From Streptomyces huiliensis (GTDB lineage: Bacteria > Actinomycetota > Actinomycetes > Streptomycetales > Streptomycetaceae): 64,000 bases of DNA. The stretch covers positions 1 to 64,000 of the forward strand of contig NZ_JAIQLH010000036.1 in NCBI RefSeq assembly GCF_020037025.1. Direction: 5' to 3'. Under the pieces are notes generated by a model. It ran no database searches, was not told where the DNA came from, and was given only the letters and a program-made list of their open reading frames with translations. The translations under genes and the position numbers were made by a program. Shown one piece after another: positions 49,772-59,229 of the stretch (position 1 is the first letter of the stretch; the number at the start of each line of letters is the position of its first letter).

Positions 49772-51592
49772 CTACTCGACCGTGACGGACTTCGCCAGGT
49801 TGCGCGGCTTGTCGATGTCGCGGCCCATGGCCTTCGCCGTGTAGTACGCGAAGAGCTGGAGCGGGATGCCCATCAGGATCGGGTCCAGCTCGTCCTCGTT
49901 CTTCGGCACGACGATGGTGTGGTCGGCCTTCTCCTGCTCCTGGTGCGCGACGGCGAGGATACGGCCGCTGCGGGCCTTGATCTCCTCCAGGGCGGCGCGG
50001 TTCTTCTCCAGCAGCTCGTCGTCGGGGACGATCGCGACGGTCGGCATGGCGGGCTCGATCAGGGCCAGCGGGCCGTGCTTGAGCTCCGACGCCGGGTAGG
50101 CCTCGGCGTGGATGTACGAGACCTCCTTGAGCTTCAGCGACGCCTCGCGGGCCACCGGGTAGCCCCGGACGCGGCCGATGAACATCATCGACTTGGCGTC
50201 GGCGTACTCGGCCGCCAGCTTCTCGATCTCCGCCTCGCTGCCGAGGATCTCCTCGATCTGGCCGGGCAGCTTGCGCAGGCCCTCGATGATCCGCTTGCCG
50301 TCGGCGACGGACAGGTCGCGGGTGCGGCCCAGGTGCAGGGCGAGCAGGCCGAAGGAGACCACCATGTTGGTGAAGCACTTGGTGGAGACGACGCAGACCT
50401 CCGGGCCGGCGTGCACGTAGATGCCGCCGTCGGTCTCCCGGGCGATGGCCGAGCCGACCACGTTGACCAGGCCGAGGACGCGGGCGCCCTTCCGCTTGAG
50501 CTCCTGGACGGCGGCGAGCACGTCGTAGGTCTCACCGGACTGCGACACCGCGATGTAGAGGGTGTCGGGGTCCACGACCGGGTTGCGGTAGCGGAACTCG
50601 GACGCCGGCTCGGCGTCGGCGGGGATGCGGGCCAGCTCCTCGATCATCTGGGCGCCGATCTGTCCGGCGTGGTACGAGGTGCCGCAGCCGAGGATCTTCA
50701 CCCGGCGCACGGCGCGGGCGTCGCGGGCGTCCAGGTTGAGGCCGCCGAGGTGCACGGTGGAGAAGCGGTCGTCGATGCGGCCGCGCAGGGCGCGGTCCAC
50801 GGCGTCGGCCTGCTCGTGGATCTCCTTGTGCATGTACGTGTCGTGGCCGCCCATGTCGTACGACTCGGCCTCCCACTCCACGGTGGTCGGCTGCGACGAG
50901 GTGGTCGAGCCCTCGGTGGTGTAGGTGCGGTAGTCGTCGGCCTTCAGGGTGGCCATCTCGCCGTCGTCCAGGGTGACGACCTGGCGGGTGTGGCTGACCA
51001 GGGCGGCGACGTCGGAGGAGACGAACATCTCCTTCTCGCCTATGCCGAGGACGACCGGCGAGCCGTTGCGGGCGACGACGATGCGGTCCGGGAAGTCGGC
51101 GTGCAGCACGGCGATGCCGTAGGTGCCCTCGATGTGCCGGACGGCCTCGCGGACCTTCTCCTCCAGCGTGGCGGCCTGCGAGCGGCCGATGAGGTGGGCG
51201 AGCACCTCGGTGTCGGTGTCGGAGAGGAACGTCACGCCGTCGGCGGTCAGCTTGGCGCGCAGCTCGGAGGCGTTGTCGATGATGCCGTTGTGGACGACGG
51301 CGACCTTCTCGTCGGCGTCCACGTGCGGGTGGGCGTTGACGTCGTTGGGGGCGCCGTGGGTGGCCCAGCGGGTGTGCGCGATGCCGGTGGTGCCGTTGAA
51401 GCGCTTGGGGAGGCGGGCCTCCAGCTCGCGGACGCGACCCTTGGCCTTGGCGGTCTTCAGGCCGCCGGCCTTGCCGCTCGCGTGCAGGGCGATGCCCGCG
51501 GAGTCGTAGCCGCGGTACTCCAGCCGCTGGAGTCCTTCCAGCAGCAGCGGGGCGACGTCGCGCTTCCCGATGTAACCGACGATTCCGCACAT
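49772..51592 (-). CDS. glmS: glutamine-fructose-6-phosphate aminotransferase (isomerising)
   Basis: A 606-residue enzyme that makes glucosamine-6-phosphate for cell wall synthesis. The N-terminal type II glutaminase domain begins M-C-G-I-V-G-Y with Cys2 as the nucleophile, and has T-R-W-A-T-H-G and N-G-I-I-D-N. Two SIS domains follow, with C-G-T-S-Y-H, S-Q-S-G-E-T and S-T-K-C-F-T. The C-terminal L-A-K-S-V-T-V-E is the family's conserved end. No glmS ribozyme is expected in actinobacteria and none is seen. It is preceded by a short same-strand gene 101 bases away. Confidence 0.97.
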   Translation of the reverse strand: MCGIVGYIGKRDVAPLLLEGLQRLEYRGYDSAGIALHASGKAGGLKTAKAKGRVRELEARLPKRFNGTTGIAHTRWATHGAPNDVNAHPHVDADEKVAVVHNGIIDNASELRAKLTADGVTFLSDTDTEVLAHLIGRSQAATLEEKVREAVRHIEGTYGIAVLHADFPDRIVVARNGSPVVLGIGEKEMFVSSDVAALVSHTRQVVTLDDGEMATLKADDYRTYTTEGSTTSSQPTTVEWEAESYDMGGHDTYMHKEIHEQADAVDRALRGRIDDRFSTVHLGGLNLDARDARAVRRVKILGCGTSYHAGQIGAQMIEELARIPADAEPASEFRYRNPVVDPDTLYIAVSQSGETYDVLAAVQELKRKGARVLGLVNVVGSAIARETDGGIYVHAGPEVCVVSTKCFTNMVVSFGLLALHLGRTRDLSVADGKRIIEGLRKLPGQIEEILGSEAEIEKLAAEYADAKSMMFIGRVRGYPVAREASLKLKEVSYIHAEAYPASELKHGPLALIEPAMPTVAIVPDDELLEKNRAALEEIKARSGRILAVAHQEQEKADHTIVVPKNEDELDPILMGIPLQLFAYYTAKAMGRDIDKPRNLAKSVTVE

Positions 51593-51693
51593 AAGTGATG
51601 ACCCTCCCTGACAAACGATCGATGATGCCCGCGGGCGGCAGCAGCCGCCGTTTCGCCTTCGCCGGGGACGTGTGTCCCGGCCCCCGGTCCGCC

Positions 51694-51969
51694 TCAGCCG
51701 TAGACGATGCGCCGCAGCTGGCGCAGCGAGAGCGGGGGCGGGGCGACCGCGCGGTGCGGCAGCTCCGCCGCGATCCGCTCGAAGATCTCCGCGTTCGCCA
51801 GGCCACCGGACTGCAGTTCGCGGTGGCGGCGGCGGACGAACTCCTCGGCCGTCTCGTCGAAGTACGCCAGGACGTCCAGGACCACCCGGGCGGCCTCGCC
51901 GCGCTGGAGCGGCGTGCTGCGCACCAGGTGGTCCACCAGGTCGTCATGGGACATACGGCGTTCGAGCAC
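51694..51969 (-). CDS. hypothetical protein, 91 residues
   Basis: An unrecognised all-helical protein rich in Arg/Glu/Leu with the pattern M-S-H-D-D-L-V-D-H-L. The GTG at 51969 is chosen because a consensus-like promoter ends six bases before it, giving a leaderless message; an ATG at 51954 gives 86 residues and neither has a ribosome site. Its size and position upstream of glmS are as in other Streptomyces. The function is not known. Confidence 0.7.
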   Translation of the reverse strand: MLERRMSHDDLVDHLVRSTPLQRGEAARVVLDVLAYFDETAEEFVRRRHRELQSGGLANAEIFERIAAELPHRAVAPPPLSLRQLRRIVYG

Positions 51970-51975
51970 CCGTCG

Positions 51976-52004
51976 ATACTGAGGGGTATCGGAGCGTTTC
52001 GCAA
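51976..52004 (-). promoter_or_regulatory. predicted promoter, leaderless 91-residue gene
   Basis: On the minus strand TTGCGA (52004-51999) and CAGTAT (51981-51976) are separated by exactly 17 bases. The GTG start follows the -10 by six bases, so transcription should begin at the start codon. Confidence 0.6.
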
Positions 52005-52010
52005 GAATCC

Positions 52011-52026
52011 TGCCCGATTTCGGGCA
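52011..52026. repeat. short perfect inverted repeat
   Basis: TGCCCGATTTCGGGCA has a 7-bp stem and TT centre, 31 bases after the DUF4429 stop and just upstream of the -35 above. It may end the DUF4429 transcript or be an operator. Confidence 0.55.
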
Positions 52027-52056
52027 AGGGTGGTGGTGAAATGTTGATCGTTTTGC

Positions 52057-52947
52057 TTAGAAACGCTGGAGTATGGCCTGTTTCGCCGCGGCGAACTCCT
52101 CGTCGGTGAGGATGCCGGAGCGGTGCAGCTCGCCCAGCTCCCGCAGCCGGCGCAGCAGGGTGTCGTGATCGTCGGCCGGCGGCTCGCCGGCCGGGGCCAG
52201 GGCGGGCGCGGCGGGCCCGGCGGGGACCGGCACCTCGTGCACCGGGGCGGCCGGGTGCGGCAGCCGGGCCGTGACGGCGGCGCCCAGCAGGGCCATCAGC
52301 CCGTCCTTCTTGAACCCGAAGAGCTCGATGGCGTTCGGATCGTGCTTGGCGGGCGTCTTCGTGGGCGCGCCCCGGACGGCGAACCGTAGGTAGCCGTTCT
52401 CCAGCCCGATGCTCGGCAGCCACTCCACGGCGGTGATGTCGGCCAGCGGCAGCTCCCGGGGGCCGCCCGACGCCTTGCCGTCGTCGGTGACCCAGTTCCA
52501 CTCCAGCCGGACCGTCTCGCCGTCGAAGGAGGCGGTGCCGTCCCCGGCGCCGACCGCGAGCGGGACGGCGGGGCCGGGCAGCAGGTAGCGGTCGGCCGGG
52601 CCGTCCGGCACCTGCTCCAGCAGCAGGGCGGTACGGACCTCCTCCGCGAAGTACTCGGCGACGCCGGCCCGGTCCGGTTCCGTCTTCAGCTGGTACGGGT
52701 CGATGGCGTCCGCCATCCGGCCGCGCGTCACCTGGGAGAGCGGGTCGGCCCCCTCGCGCAGCCGCAGCCGCAGCCGGCCGGCCTTGCGGCCCGGCTCGAA
52801 GGCGATGCCCGCCACGGCCTCCAGCGGCACGGTCAGCTCACCCAGCGTCTGGCGGACCAGATGGACCCCGCGCTCCCGGCCCGGGACGATGCGTATCGCG
52901 TCCCCGTCGAACGTCCACGTGCCGTCCTTCTGGAAGATCTCTGCCAT
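52057..52947 (-). CDS. DUF4429 and SHOCT domain protein
   Basis: A 296-residue protein with two DUF4429 units (about 10-125 and 135-235), each with a W/F-D-G-x-x-V/I-R pattern. It ends in a SHOCT motif (L-R-R-L-R-E-L-G-E-L-H-R-S-G-I-L-T-D-E-E-F), a short helical tail common in oligomerising bacterial proteins. The function of DUF4429 is unknown. The ATG at 52947 is the family's typical M-A-E-I start. It is transcribed in the direction of glmS. Confidence 0.87.
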   Translation of the reverse strand: MAEIFQKDGTWTFDGDAIRIVPGRERGVHLVRQTLGELTVPLEAVAGIAFEPGRKAGRLRLRLREGADPLSQVTRGRMADAIDPYQLKTEPDRAGVAEYFAEEVRTALLLEQVPDGPADRYLLPGPAVPLAVGAGDGTASFDGETVRLEWNWVTDDGKASGGPRELPLADITAVEWLPSIGLENGYLRFAVRGAPTKTPAKHDPNAIELFGFKKDGLMALLGAAVTARLPHPAAPVHEVPVPAGPAAPALAPAGEPPADDHDTLLRRLRELGELHRSGILTDEEFAAAKQAILQRF

Positions 52948-53064
52948 GGGCGAATTCTCGCAGGCGGGGGACGGTTTGGGCAGGCCGGGCGGGGGCGCGT
53001 ACGGCGTCCGGGCGCGCGGGCGGCGGATGCCGTACGCGCCGCCCGCCGGCCCGCGCGTCCGGGG

Positions 53065-54228
53065 TCAGCCCGCCAGCCCCAGCTCCCGGGCGATCAGCAT
53101 CCGCTGGACCTCGCTGGTGCCCTCGCCGATCTCCAGGATCTTGGCGTCGCGCCACATCCGGGCCACCGGGTACTCGTTCATGAAGCCGTAGCCGCCGTGG
53201 ATCTGGGTGGCCTCGCGGGCGTTGTCCACCGCGATCTCCGAGGAGTAGAGCTTGGCCAGCGCCGCCTCCTTCTTGAACGGCTCGCCGTGGACCAGCCGGG
53301 AGGCCGCGTCCCGCCAGGCGAGGCGGGCGGTGTGGGCGCGCATCTCCATGTCGGCGATCTTGAACTGGATGGCCTGGTTGTCGCCGATCGGCCGGCCGAA
53401 CGCCCGCCGCGTCCGCGCGTACGTCAGCGACTCGTCGACGCAGCCCTGCGCCAGGCCGGTGGCCAGTGCGGAGATCGCGATCCGGCCCTCGTCGAGGATC
53501 CGCAGGAACTGGGCGTAGCCGCGGCCCTCCTCGCCCAGCAGGTTGGCGCGCGGCACCCGGACGTCGGAGAAGGACAGCTCGCGGGTGTCCGAGGCGTTCC
53601 AGCCGACCTTGGAGTAGGGGGCCGCGACGGTGAAGCCGGGGGTGCCCGACGGGACGATGATCGAGGAGATCAGCGGCTTGCCGTCCGGCGTGCGGCCGGT
53701 GACCGCGGTGACGGTGACCAGGGCGGTGATGTCGGTGCCCGAGTTGGTGATGAAGCACTTGGTGCCGTTGATGACCCACTCGTCCGTGGCCTCGTCCAGC
53801 CGGGCGGTGGTACGGGTGCCGCCCGCGTCCGAACCGCACTCCGGCTCGGTCAGGCCGAAGCCGCCCAGCGCCTCGCCGGCGCACAGCCGGGGCAGCCACT
53901 CTCGCTTCTGCTCCTCGGTGCCGAAGCGGAAGATCGGCATCGCGCCGAGGGAGACGCCGGCCTCCAAGGTGATCGCCACGGACGAGTCGACGCGGGCCAA
54001 CTCCTCCAGGGCGATGCCCAGGGCGAGGTAGTCACCGCCCATCCCGCCGTACTCCTCGGGGAAGGGGAGGCCGAAGAGGCCCATGCGGCCCATGTCGCGG
54101 ACGATCTCGTAGGGGAACTCGTGGCGCTCGTAGAAGTCGCCGATCTTCGGGGCGATCACGTCGTGGGCGAACTCCTCGACGGTGCGCCGGAGTTCCTTGT
54201 GCTCGGGGGTGAGGCGGTGGTCCAGCAT
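53065..54228 (-). CDS. acyl-CoA dehydrogenase (isovaleryl-CoA dehydrogenase-like)
   Basis: A 387-residue FAD enzyme. It has the L-T-E-P-E-C-G-S-D-A-G-G-T-R-T-T flavin signature, the T-K-C-F-I-T-N motif, and I-H-G-G-Y-G-F near the end. The gene cluster with HMG-CoA lyase and a biotin carboxylase suggests leucine or branched-chain acyl-CoA oxidation, like acdH of S. coelicolor; substrate choice is inferred from neighbours. The ATG overlaps nothing but lies three bases after the end of the lyase gene, so the four genes act as one unit. A glutamate near residue 243 is the likely catalytic base. Confidence 0.9.
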   Translation of the reverse strand: MLDHRLTPEHKELRRTVEEFAHDVIAPKIGDFYERHEFPYEIVRDMGRMGLFGLPFPEEYGGMGGDYLALGIALEELARVDSSVAITLEAGVSLGAMPIFRFGTEEQKREWLPRLCAGEALGGFGLTEPECGSDAGGTRTTARLDEATDEWVINGTKCFITNSGTDITALVTVTAVTGRTPDGKPLISSIIVPSGTPGFTVAAPYSKVGWNASDTRELSFSDVRVPRANLLGEEGRGYAQFLRILDEGRIAISALATGLAQGCVDESLTYARTRRAFGRPIGDNQAIQFKIADMEMRAHTARLAWRDAASRLVHGEPFKKEAALAKLYSSEIAVDNAREATQIHGGYGFMNEYPVARMWRDAKILEIGEGTSEVQRMLIARELGLAG

Positions 54229-54231
54229 GGC

Positions 54232-55173
54232 TCAGGACTCCTGGTGGGAGATGGCGCGGACGGTACGGGACGGGCTCGGCCGTCCCAGGTGGGCGGCCAT
54301 CCACACGCTTGTGGCGGTGAGCCGGCCGAGGTCGACCCCGGTTTCGATGCCGAGGCCGTGGAGCATCCAGACGAGGTCTTCGGTGGCGAGGTTGCCGGTG
54401 GCGCTCTTCGCGTACGGGCAGCCGCCGAGGCCGCCCGCGGAGGCGTCGACGGTGGTCACGCCGTGGCGGAGGGCCGTGAGGGTGTTGGCCAGGGCCTGGC
54501 CGTAGGTGTCGTGGAAGTGCACGGCGAGGTGGTCGGTGGGGACGCCCGCCGCGTTGAACGCCGTGAGGAGGGCCGTGACCTGGCCCGGGGTGGCGACGCC
54601 GATCGTGTCGCCGAGGCTCAGCTCGTCGCAGCCCAGCTCGTACAGGCGGCGGCCGACGTCCGCGACGCGCTCGATCGGGACCGGGCCTTCCCAGGGGTCC
54701 CCGAAGCACATGGAGAGGTAGCCGCGGACCTTCGCGCCCTCGTCCTTCGCCCGGCGGACCACCGGCTCGAACATGGCGAGCGACGCGTCGACCGTGCGGT
54801 TGAGGTTGGCCTTGGCGAACGACTCGGTGGCGCTGGCGAAGACCGCGACCTCGCGTGCGCCCAGGGCGAGCGCGCGGTCGAGGCCGCGCTCGTTGGGGAC
54901 GAGGACGGGGAGGCGGACGCCGATTCCGTCGACGAGGGGCAGGAGCTCCTCGGCGTCGGCCAACTGCGGGACCCACTCGGGGCGGACGAAGCTCGTCGCC
55001 TCGATCGTGCGCAGGCCCGCGTCGGCGAGGCGGCGGATGAAGTCCGCCTTCACCTCGACCGGGACGATCGCCTTCTCGTTCTGCAGCCCGTCGCGGGGGC
55101 CGACCTCGTGGATCCGGACGCGGTCCGGGAGGGCGGGGTCCCGTACGGGCATGGGCAGGCCGTCGGCCGTCAT
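54232..55173 (-). CDS. hmgL: hydroxymethylglutaryl-CoA lyase
   Basis: A 313-residue TIM-barrel lyase that splits HMG-CoA to acetoacetate and acetyl-CoA, the last step of leucine breakdown. It has the [10 protein letters not shown] start, F-H-D-T-Y-G-Q and the G-G-L-G-G-C-P-Y-A signature with its catalytic Cys near residue 270. The ATG overlaps the carboxylase alpha stop by four bases. A methylglutaconyl-CoA hydratase gene, needed to complete the pathway, is not in this cluster. Confidence 0.93.
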   Translation of the reverse strand: MTADGLPMPVRDPALPDRVRIHEVGPRDGLQNEKAIVPVEVKADFIRRLADAGLRTIEATSFVRPEWVPQLADAEELLPLVDGIGVRLPVLVPNERGLDRALALGAREVAVFASATESFAKANLNRTVDASLAMFEPVVRRAKDEGAKVRGYLSMCFGDPWEGPVPIERVADVGRRLYELGCDELSLGDTIGVATPGQVTALLTAFNAAGVPTDHLAVHFHDTYGQALANTLTALRHGVTTVDASAGGLGGCPYAKSATGNLATEDLVWMLHGLGIETGVDLGRLTATSVWMAAHLGRPSPSRTVRAISHQES

Positions 55174-57437
55174 GCTTCCTCCTGGGCGGCGGGCTGGGCT
55201 GCGGGCTCCGCGGCGAGCTCCGTGGCGGGCTGGTCCGGGGTGACGACGGCCAGGACCTGGTCCATGGCGACCGTGCTGCCGGGGGTGACGTCCAGTTCCG
55301 TGACCGTGCCGTCGTGGGGGGCGGCGATGACGCGCTCCATCTTCATCGCCTCCACGACGAGCAGGCTCTGGCCGGCGGTGACCGTGTCCCCGACGGCCGC
55401 CTTGACGACGGTGACCGTGCCCGGCATGGGCGCCGTGAGCGCTCCGGCGTGCGCGGCGGCGTTCGCGCCCCCGGCGGCTACGGGGTCGTGGTCGAGGACG
55501 TGCCAGGTGTCGCCGGCGTGCGCCAGCCACGCTCCGTCGGGGCTGGTGACGAAGGGGGTGGTGCGGCCGTCGAGGTCGAGGGTGAGGCGGTGGGGGCCGG
55601 TGCGGAGGAGGCGCGCGCGGCGGGGGGCGCGGTGAGGCGCGCCTGCGGCGGGCTGTTCCCCCACCCCGCCCCTTCCCGAAACCGGGGGCAAGCCCCCGGG
55701 CCCCCCGACGCCCTTGCCCTGCTGCGCCGGGCCGCCCGCGGGCTGGCCGCCGGCCGCCGCTGCTCCGGCGGGAGCGCCTGCGGACCGCCCGCCGGCCGCC
55801 GTACCCGCGCCGGCCAAGCCGGCCCGCGCCTCCGCGCCCTCCGGCGCGTCCAGCAGCACCTCCGCCCCCGACGCCGTCGCCCGGACCCGGACCGTCACAG
55901 GATCCCGCCCCGGAACCCGCAGGTGGTGCGGTGTCCAGGCGGGCTCGCCGCCCAGGCGCCAGGCGTCGGGGACGGAGAAGGGGTCCGTCCAGTCGTCGGG
56001 AGCGGCGGCCGGGGCCAAGGCGTCGTGGCGCGCCAGGGCCGCCGTCGCGTACACCTCGTCCGGGACCGTGTCCGTCAGGAGCGACGGGCCGTCGCGGTCG
56101 ACCAGGCCCGTGTCCAGGTCTCCCGAGACCACCGACGGGTGGGCGAGGAGGCGGCGGAGGAAGCCGGTGTTGGTCTCCAGGCCGAGGATGGTCGTGTCGG
56201 CGAGGGCGGCGCGCAGGCGGCGGAGGGCCGTGGCGCGGTCGGGGCCGTACGCGATGACCTTGGCGAGCATCGGGTCGTAGTCCGTGCCGACCTCCGTGCC
56301 GGGGAGCAGGCCGGAGTCGACGCGGACGCCGGGGCCCTCCGGTTCGTGGAGCGCGACGATCCTGCCGGCGGACGGGAGGAAGCCGCGGGCCGGGACCTCG
56401 GCGCAGATGCGGGCCTCGACGGCGTGGCCGGTGAGCGACACGTCGTCCTGGGCGAAGTCCAGATGCTCGCCCGCCGCCACCCGGAGTTGCCATTCCACCA
56501 GGTCCAGGCCCGTGACCAGCTCCGTCACCGGGTGCTCGACCTGGAGGCGGGTGTTCATCTCCATGAAGTAGTAGGCGGACGGGTCGCCGCCGGGGACGAT
56601 GAACTCGACCGTGCCCGCGCCCGTGTAGCCGCACGACCTGGCCGCCTGGACGGCCGCGGCGCCCATCGCCGCGCGGGTGGCCTCGTCCAGCAGGACGCTC
56701 GGCGCCTCCTCGATGATCTTCTGGTGGCGGCGCTGGAGCGAGCACTCGCGCTCGCCGAGGTGGACGACGTTGCCGTGGCCGTCCGCGAGGACCTGGATCT
56801 CGATGTGCCGGGGGCGGTCGATCCACCGCTCCACCAGCAGCGTGTCGTCGCCGAAGGAGCCGCGCGCCTCGCGCCGGGCCGCCGCGATCTCCTCGGCGAG
56901 CAGCGCCTCGTCGCGGACCAGCCGCATGCCCTTGCCACCGCCCCCGGCGGATGGCTTCAGGAGGACCGGCATGCCGATCTCCCGTGCCGCGTCGGTCAGT
57001 TCGGCGTCGGTCAGGCCGCTGCCCGTCGAGCCCGGCACGACCGGGACGCCCGCCGCGCGGACCGTCTCCTTGGCGCGGATCTTGTCGCCCATGAGGTCGA
57101 TCGCGTCGGCCGGCGGGCCGATGAAGACCAGCCCGGCGTCCGCGCAGGCGCGGGCGAAGGCCGCGTTCTCGGCGAGGAAGCCGTAGCCGGGGTGGACGGC
57201 CCGCGCGCCGGACCGCTCGGCGGCGGCCAGCAGCCGTTCGACGGACAGGTAGCTCTCCGCGGCGGAGGCGGGGCCGAGGCGGACGGCCGTGTCGGCCTCG
57301 CGGACGTGCCGGGCGTCGGCGTCCGCGTCGCTGTAGACGGCGACCGAGCGGATGCCCAGCTCCCGCAGGGTGCGGATGACGCGGACGGCGATCTCGCCTC
57401 GGTTGGCGACCAGGACACTCTCGAACATCGTCGACAT
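55170..57437 (-). CDS. accA1: acyl-CoA carboxylase alpha subunit (biotin carboxylase/BCCP)
   Basis: A 755-residue biotin enzyme subunit: biotin carboxylase domain (about 4-450; G-G-G-G-K-G-M ATP loop, [10 protein letters not shown]), a middle domain, and BCCP with biotin Lys in E-A-M-K-M-E-R. Together with the beta subunit it carboxylates methylcrotonyl-CoA or a related acyl-CoA. Residues about 540-608 are an unusual Ala/Gly/Pro-rich insert. It includes sequence from a GC-rich repeat and lengthens the linker to BCCP compared with my recall of 640-700 residues in the family. The ATG at 57437 has GGAG eight bases before. Confidence 0.9.
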   Translation of the reverse strand: MSTMFESVLVANRGEIAVRVIRTLRELGIRSVAVYSDADADARHVREADTAVRLGPASAAESYLSVERLLAAAERSGARAVHPGYGFLAENAAFARACADAGLVFIGPPADAIDLMGDKIRAKETVRAAGVPVVPGSTGSGLTDAELTDAAREIGMPVLLKPSAGGGGKGMRLVRDEALLAEEIAAARREARGSFGDDTLLVERWIDRPRHIEIQVLADGHGNVVHLGERECSLQRRHQKIIEEAPSVLLDEATRAAMGAAAVQAARSCGYTGAGTVEFIVPGGDPSAYYFMEMNTRLQVEHPVTELVTGLDLVEWQLRVAAGEHLDFAQDDVSLTGHAVEARICAEVPARGFLPSAGRIVALHEPEGPGVRVDSGLLPGTEVGTDYDPMLAKVIAYGPDRATALRRLRAALADTTILGLETNTGFLRRLLAHPSVVSGDLDTGLVDRDGPSLLTDTVPDEVYATAALARHDALAPAAAPDDWTDPFSVPDAWRLGGEPAWTPHHLRVPGRDPVTVRVRATASGAEVLLDAPEGAEARAGLAGAGTAAGGRSAGAPAGAAAAGGQPAGGPAQQGKGVGGPGGLPPVSGRGGVGEQPAAGAPHRAPRRARLLRTGPHRLTLDLDGRTTPFVTSPDGAWLAHAGDTWHVLDHDPVAAGGANAAAHAGALTAPMPGTVTVVKAAVGDTVTAGQSLLVVEAMKMERVIAAPHDGTVTELDVTPGSTVAMDQVLAVVTPDQPATELAAEPAAQPAAQEEA
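55661..55710. repeat. intergenic-type GC repeat inside a coding sequence
   Basis: CCCCGCCCCTTCCCGAAACC with the hairpin CCGGGGGC-AA-GCCCCCGG at 55682-55699 resembles the short repeats usually found between Streptomyces genes. Here it is inside the alpha carboxylase gene and read in frame as part of its linker. Confidence 0.55.
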
Positions 57438-57451
57438 CGTCACGTCTCCTC

Positions 57452-59083
57452 TCACATCCGGAAGACGCCGTAGCCGGGCGCGTTCGGGTCGCGTTCGGGC
57501 AGGGGCGCGTTGGCGCAGGCGGTGAGGGCGAGGCCGAGGACCCGGCGGGTCTCCAGCGGGTCGATGACGCCGTCGTCCCACAGCCGGGCGGTCGCGTAGT
57601 AGGCGTTGCCCTGGGTCTCGTACTGCTCGCGGACGGGCGCCTTGAACGCCTCCTCGTCGTCCGCGCTCCACTCCTCGCCGCGCGCCTCCAGCTGGTCGCG
57701 CTTGACGGTGGCGAGGACGGAGGCGGCCTGTTCGCCGCCCATCACGGAGATCTTGGCGTTGGGCCACATCCACAGGAAGCGGGGCGAGTAGGCCCGGCCG
57801 CACATCGAGTAGTTGCCAGCGCCGTACGAGCCGCCGATGACCACCGTCAGCTTGGGGACGCGGGCGCAGGCCACCGCCGTCACCATCTTGGCGCCGTGTT
57901 TGGCGATGCCGCCGGCCTCGTACTGCCGGCCGACCATGAAGCCGGAGATGTTCTGGAGGAAGACGAGCGGGATGCCGCGCTGGTCGCAGAGCTCGATGAA
58001 GTGGGCGCCCTTCTGGGCGGATTCGGCGAAGAGGATGCCGTTGTTGGCGATGACGCCGACCGGGTGGCCGTGGATCCGGGCGAAGCCGGTCACCAGCGTC
58101 TGCCCGAACTCGGCCTTGAACTCGGCGAACCGGGAGCCGTCCACCACCCGCGCGATGACCTCGCGGACGTCATAGGGGGTGCGGGAGTCGACGGGGACGG
58201 CGCCGTAGAGGCCGGCCGGATCGACCTTGGGCTCCTCGACGGGCTCCACCCGCCAGGGGAGCGGCCCGCGGTCACCGAGCGTCGAGACGATCGTGCGGAC
58301 GATCCGCAGCGCGTGCGCGTCGTCCTCCGCGAGGTGGTCGGTGACGCCGGAGACCTTGGAGTGCACCTCGCCGCCGCCCAGCTCCTCGGCGGTGACGACC
58401 TCGCCGGTGGCCGCCTTCACCAGCGGCGGGCCGCCGAGGAAGATCGTGCCCTGGTTGCGGACGATCACGGCCTCGTCGCTCATCGCGGGGACGTACGCGC
58501 CGCCGGCCGTGCAGGAGCCCAGGACGGCGGCGATCTGCGGGATGCCGGCGCCGGACATCCGGGCCTGGTTGTAGAAGATCCGGCCGAAGTGCTCGCGGTC
58601 CGGGAAGACCTCGTCCTGCATCGGCAGGAAGGCACCGCCGGAGTCGACCAGGTAGAGACAGGGGAGCCGGTTCTCCAGGGCGATCTCCTGCGCCCTGAGG
58701 TGCTTCTTGACGGTCATCGGGTAGTACGTGCCGCCCTTGACCGTCGCGTCATTGGCGACGATCACCGTCTCGCGGCCCGAGACCCGGCCGATGCCCGCGA
58801 TCACCCCGGCGGCGGGGGCGGCCCCGCCGTACAGGCCGTCGGCGGCCAGCGGGGCCAGTTCGAGGAAGGGCGAGCCGGGGTCCAGCAGGGCGTCCACCCG
58901 GTCCCGGGGGAGCAGCTTGCCCCGCGCGGTGTGCCGGGCGCGGGCGCGCTCGCCGCCGCCCAGCCGGGCCGCCTCCAGCTTCTCGCGCAGCCGTGCGACG
59001 AGCTCGCGGTGCGCGGCCTCGTTGCCGCGCCAGCTTTCGGACGTCGGATCCGCGGCGCTGACCAGCGCCGGTGCCTGCTGCAT
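57452..59083 (-). CDS. accD1: acyl-CoA carboxylase beta subunit
   Basis: A 543-residue carboxyltransferase, two crotonase-like halves. It carries [34 protein letters not shown] and [12 protein letters not shown], as in methylcrotonyl-CoA carboxylase beta. The ATG at 59083 has AAGGGAG ten bases upstream; a GTG at 59113 lacks a ribosome site. It is first in the operon (accD1-accA1-hmgL-acdH order) and divergent from an AccR-like repressor gene. Confidence 0.93.
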   Translation of the reverse strand: MQQAPALVSAADPTSESWRGNEAAHRELVARLREKLEAARLGGGERARARHTARGKLLPRDRVDALLDPGSPFLELAPLAADGLYGGAAPAAGVIAGIGRVSGRETVIVANDATVKGGTYYPMTVKKHLRAQEIALENRLPCLYLVDSGGAFLPMQDEVFPDREHFGRIFYNQARMSGAGIPQIAAVLGSCTAGGAYVPAMSDEAVIVRNQGTIFLGGPPLVKAATGEVVTAEELGGGEVHSKVSGVTDHLAEDDAHALRIVRTIVSTLGDRGPLPWRVEPVEEPKVDPAGLYGAVPVDSRTPYDVREVIARVVDGSRFAEFKAEFGQTLVTGFARIHGHPVGVIANNGILFAESAQKGAHFIELCDQRGIPLVFLQNISGFMVGRQYEAGGIAKHGAKMVTAVACARVPKLTVVIGGSYGAGNYSMCGRAYSPRFLWMWPNAKISVMGGEQAASVLATVKRDQLEARGEEWSADDEEAFKAPVREQYETQGNAYYATARLWDDGVIDPLETRRVLGLALTACANAPLPERDPNAPGYGVFRM

Positions 59084-59136
59084 GGACTCGAAGCTCCCTT
59101 GCTTCCGTGCCACGTGCGGTGAGTAACCGTTGCGTT

Positions 59137-59160
59137 GTACAGCCGTTGGTACAGCCGTTG
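59137..59160. repeat. 12-bp tandem direct repeat in the accD1 leader
   Basis: GTACAGCCGTTG occurs twice in perfect tandem, 54-77 bases before the accD1 start. It may be a regulatory site or a slippage product overlapping the promoter. Confidence 0.7.
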
Positions 59161-59162
59161 CG

Positions 59163-59178
59163 GTTAATGAGCGTTAAC
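59163..59178. promoter_or_regulatory. AccR-type operator 1
   Basis: GTTAA-TGAGCG-TTAAC is a perfect match to the GTTAA-N6-TTAAC palindrome reported for AccR of Streptomyces avermitilis (recalled). It lies between accD1 and the TetR gene. Confidence 0.8.
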
Positions 59179-59191
59179 AGATCCTCTTCAG

Positions 59192-59207
59192 GTTAACGGC
59201 CGCTAAC
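59192..59207. promoter_or_regulatory. AccR-type operator 2
   Basis: GTTAA-CGGCCG-CTAAC matches the same palindrome with one mismatch. Its centre is 29 bases from operator 1. It overlaps the -35 of the regulator's own promoter. Confidence 0.7.
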
Positions 59208-59222
59208 GGCGCTGTCTACAAT
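59193..59222 (+). promoter_or_regulatory. predicted accR promoter with leaderless start
   Basis: TTAACG (59193-59198) and TACAAT (59217-59222) have an 18-base spacer. The GTG at 59230 is seven bases after the -10, where transcription should start. No ribosome site is present. Confidence 0.6.
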
Positions 59223-59229
59223 TTGTTCG

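Noticed and set aside
49772-51693. glmS ribozyme or riboswitch
   Set aside because: The 101 bases before glmS have no recognisable ribozyme core, and actinobacteria are not known to use it.
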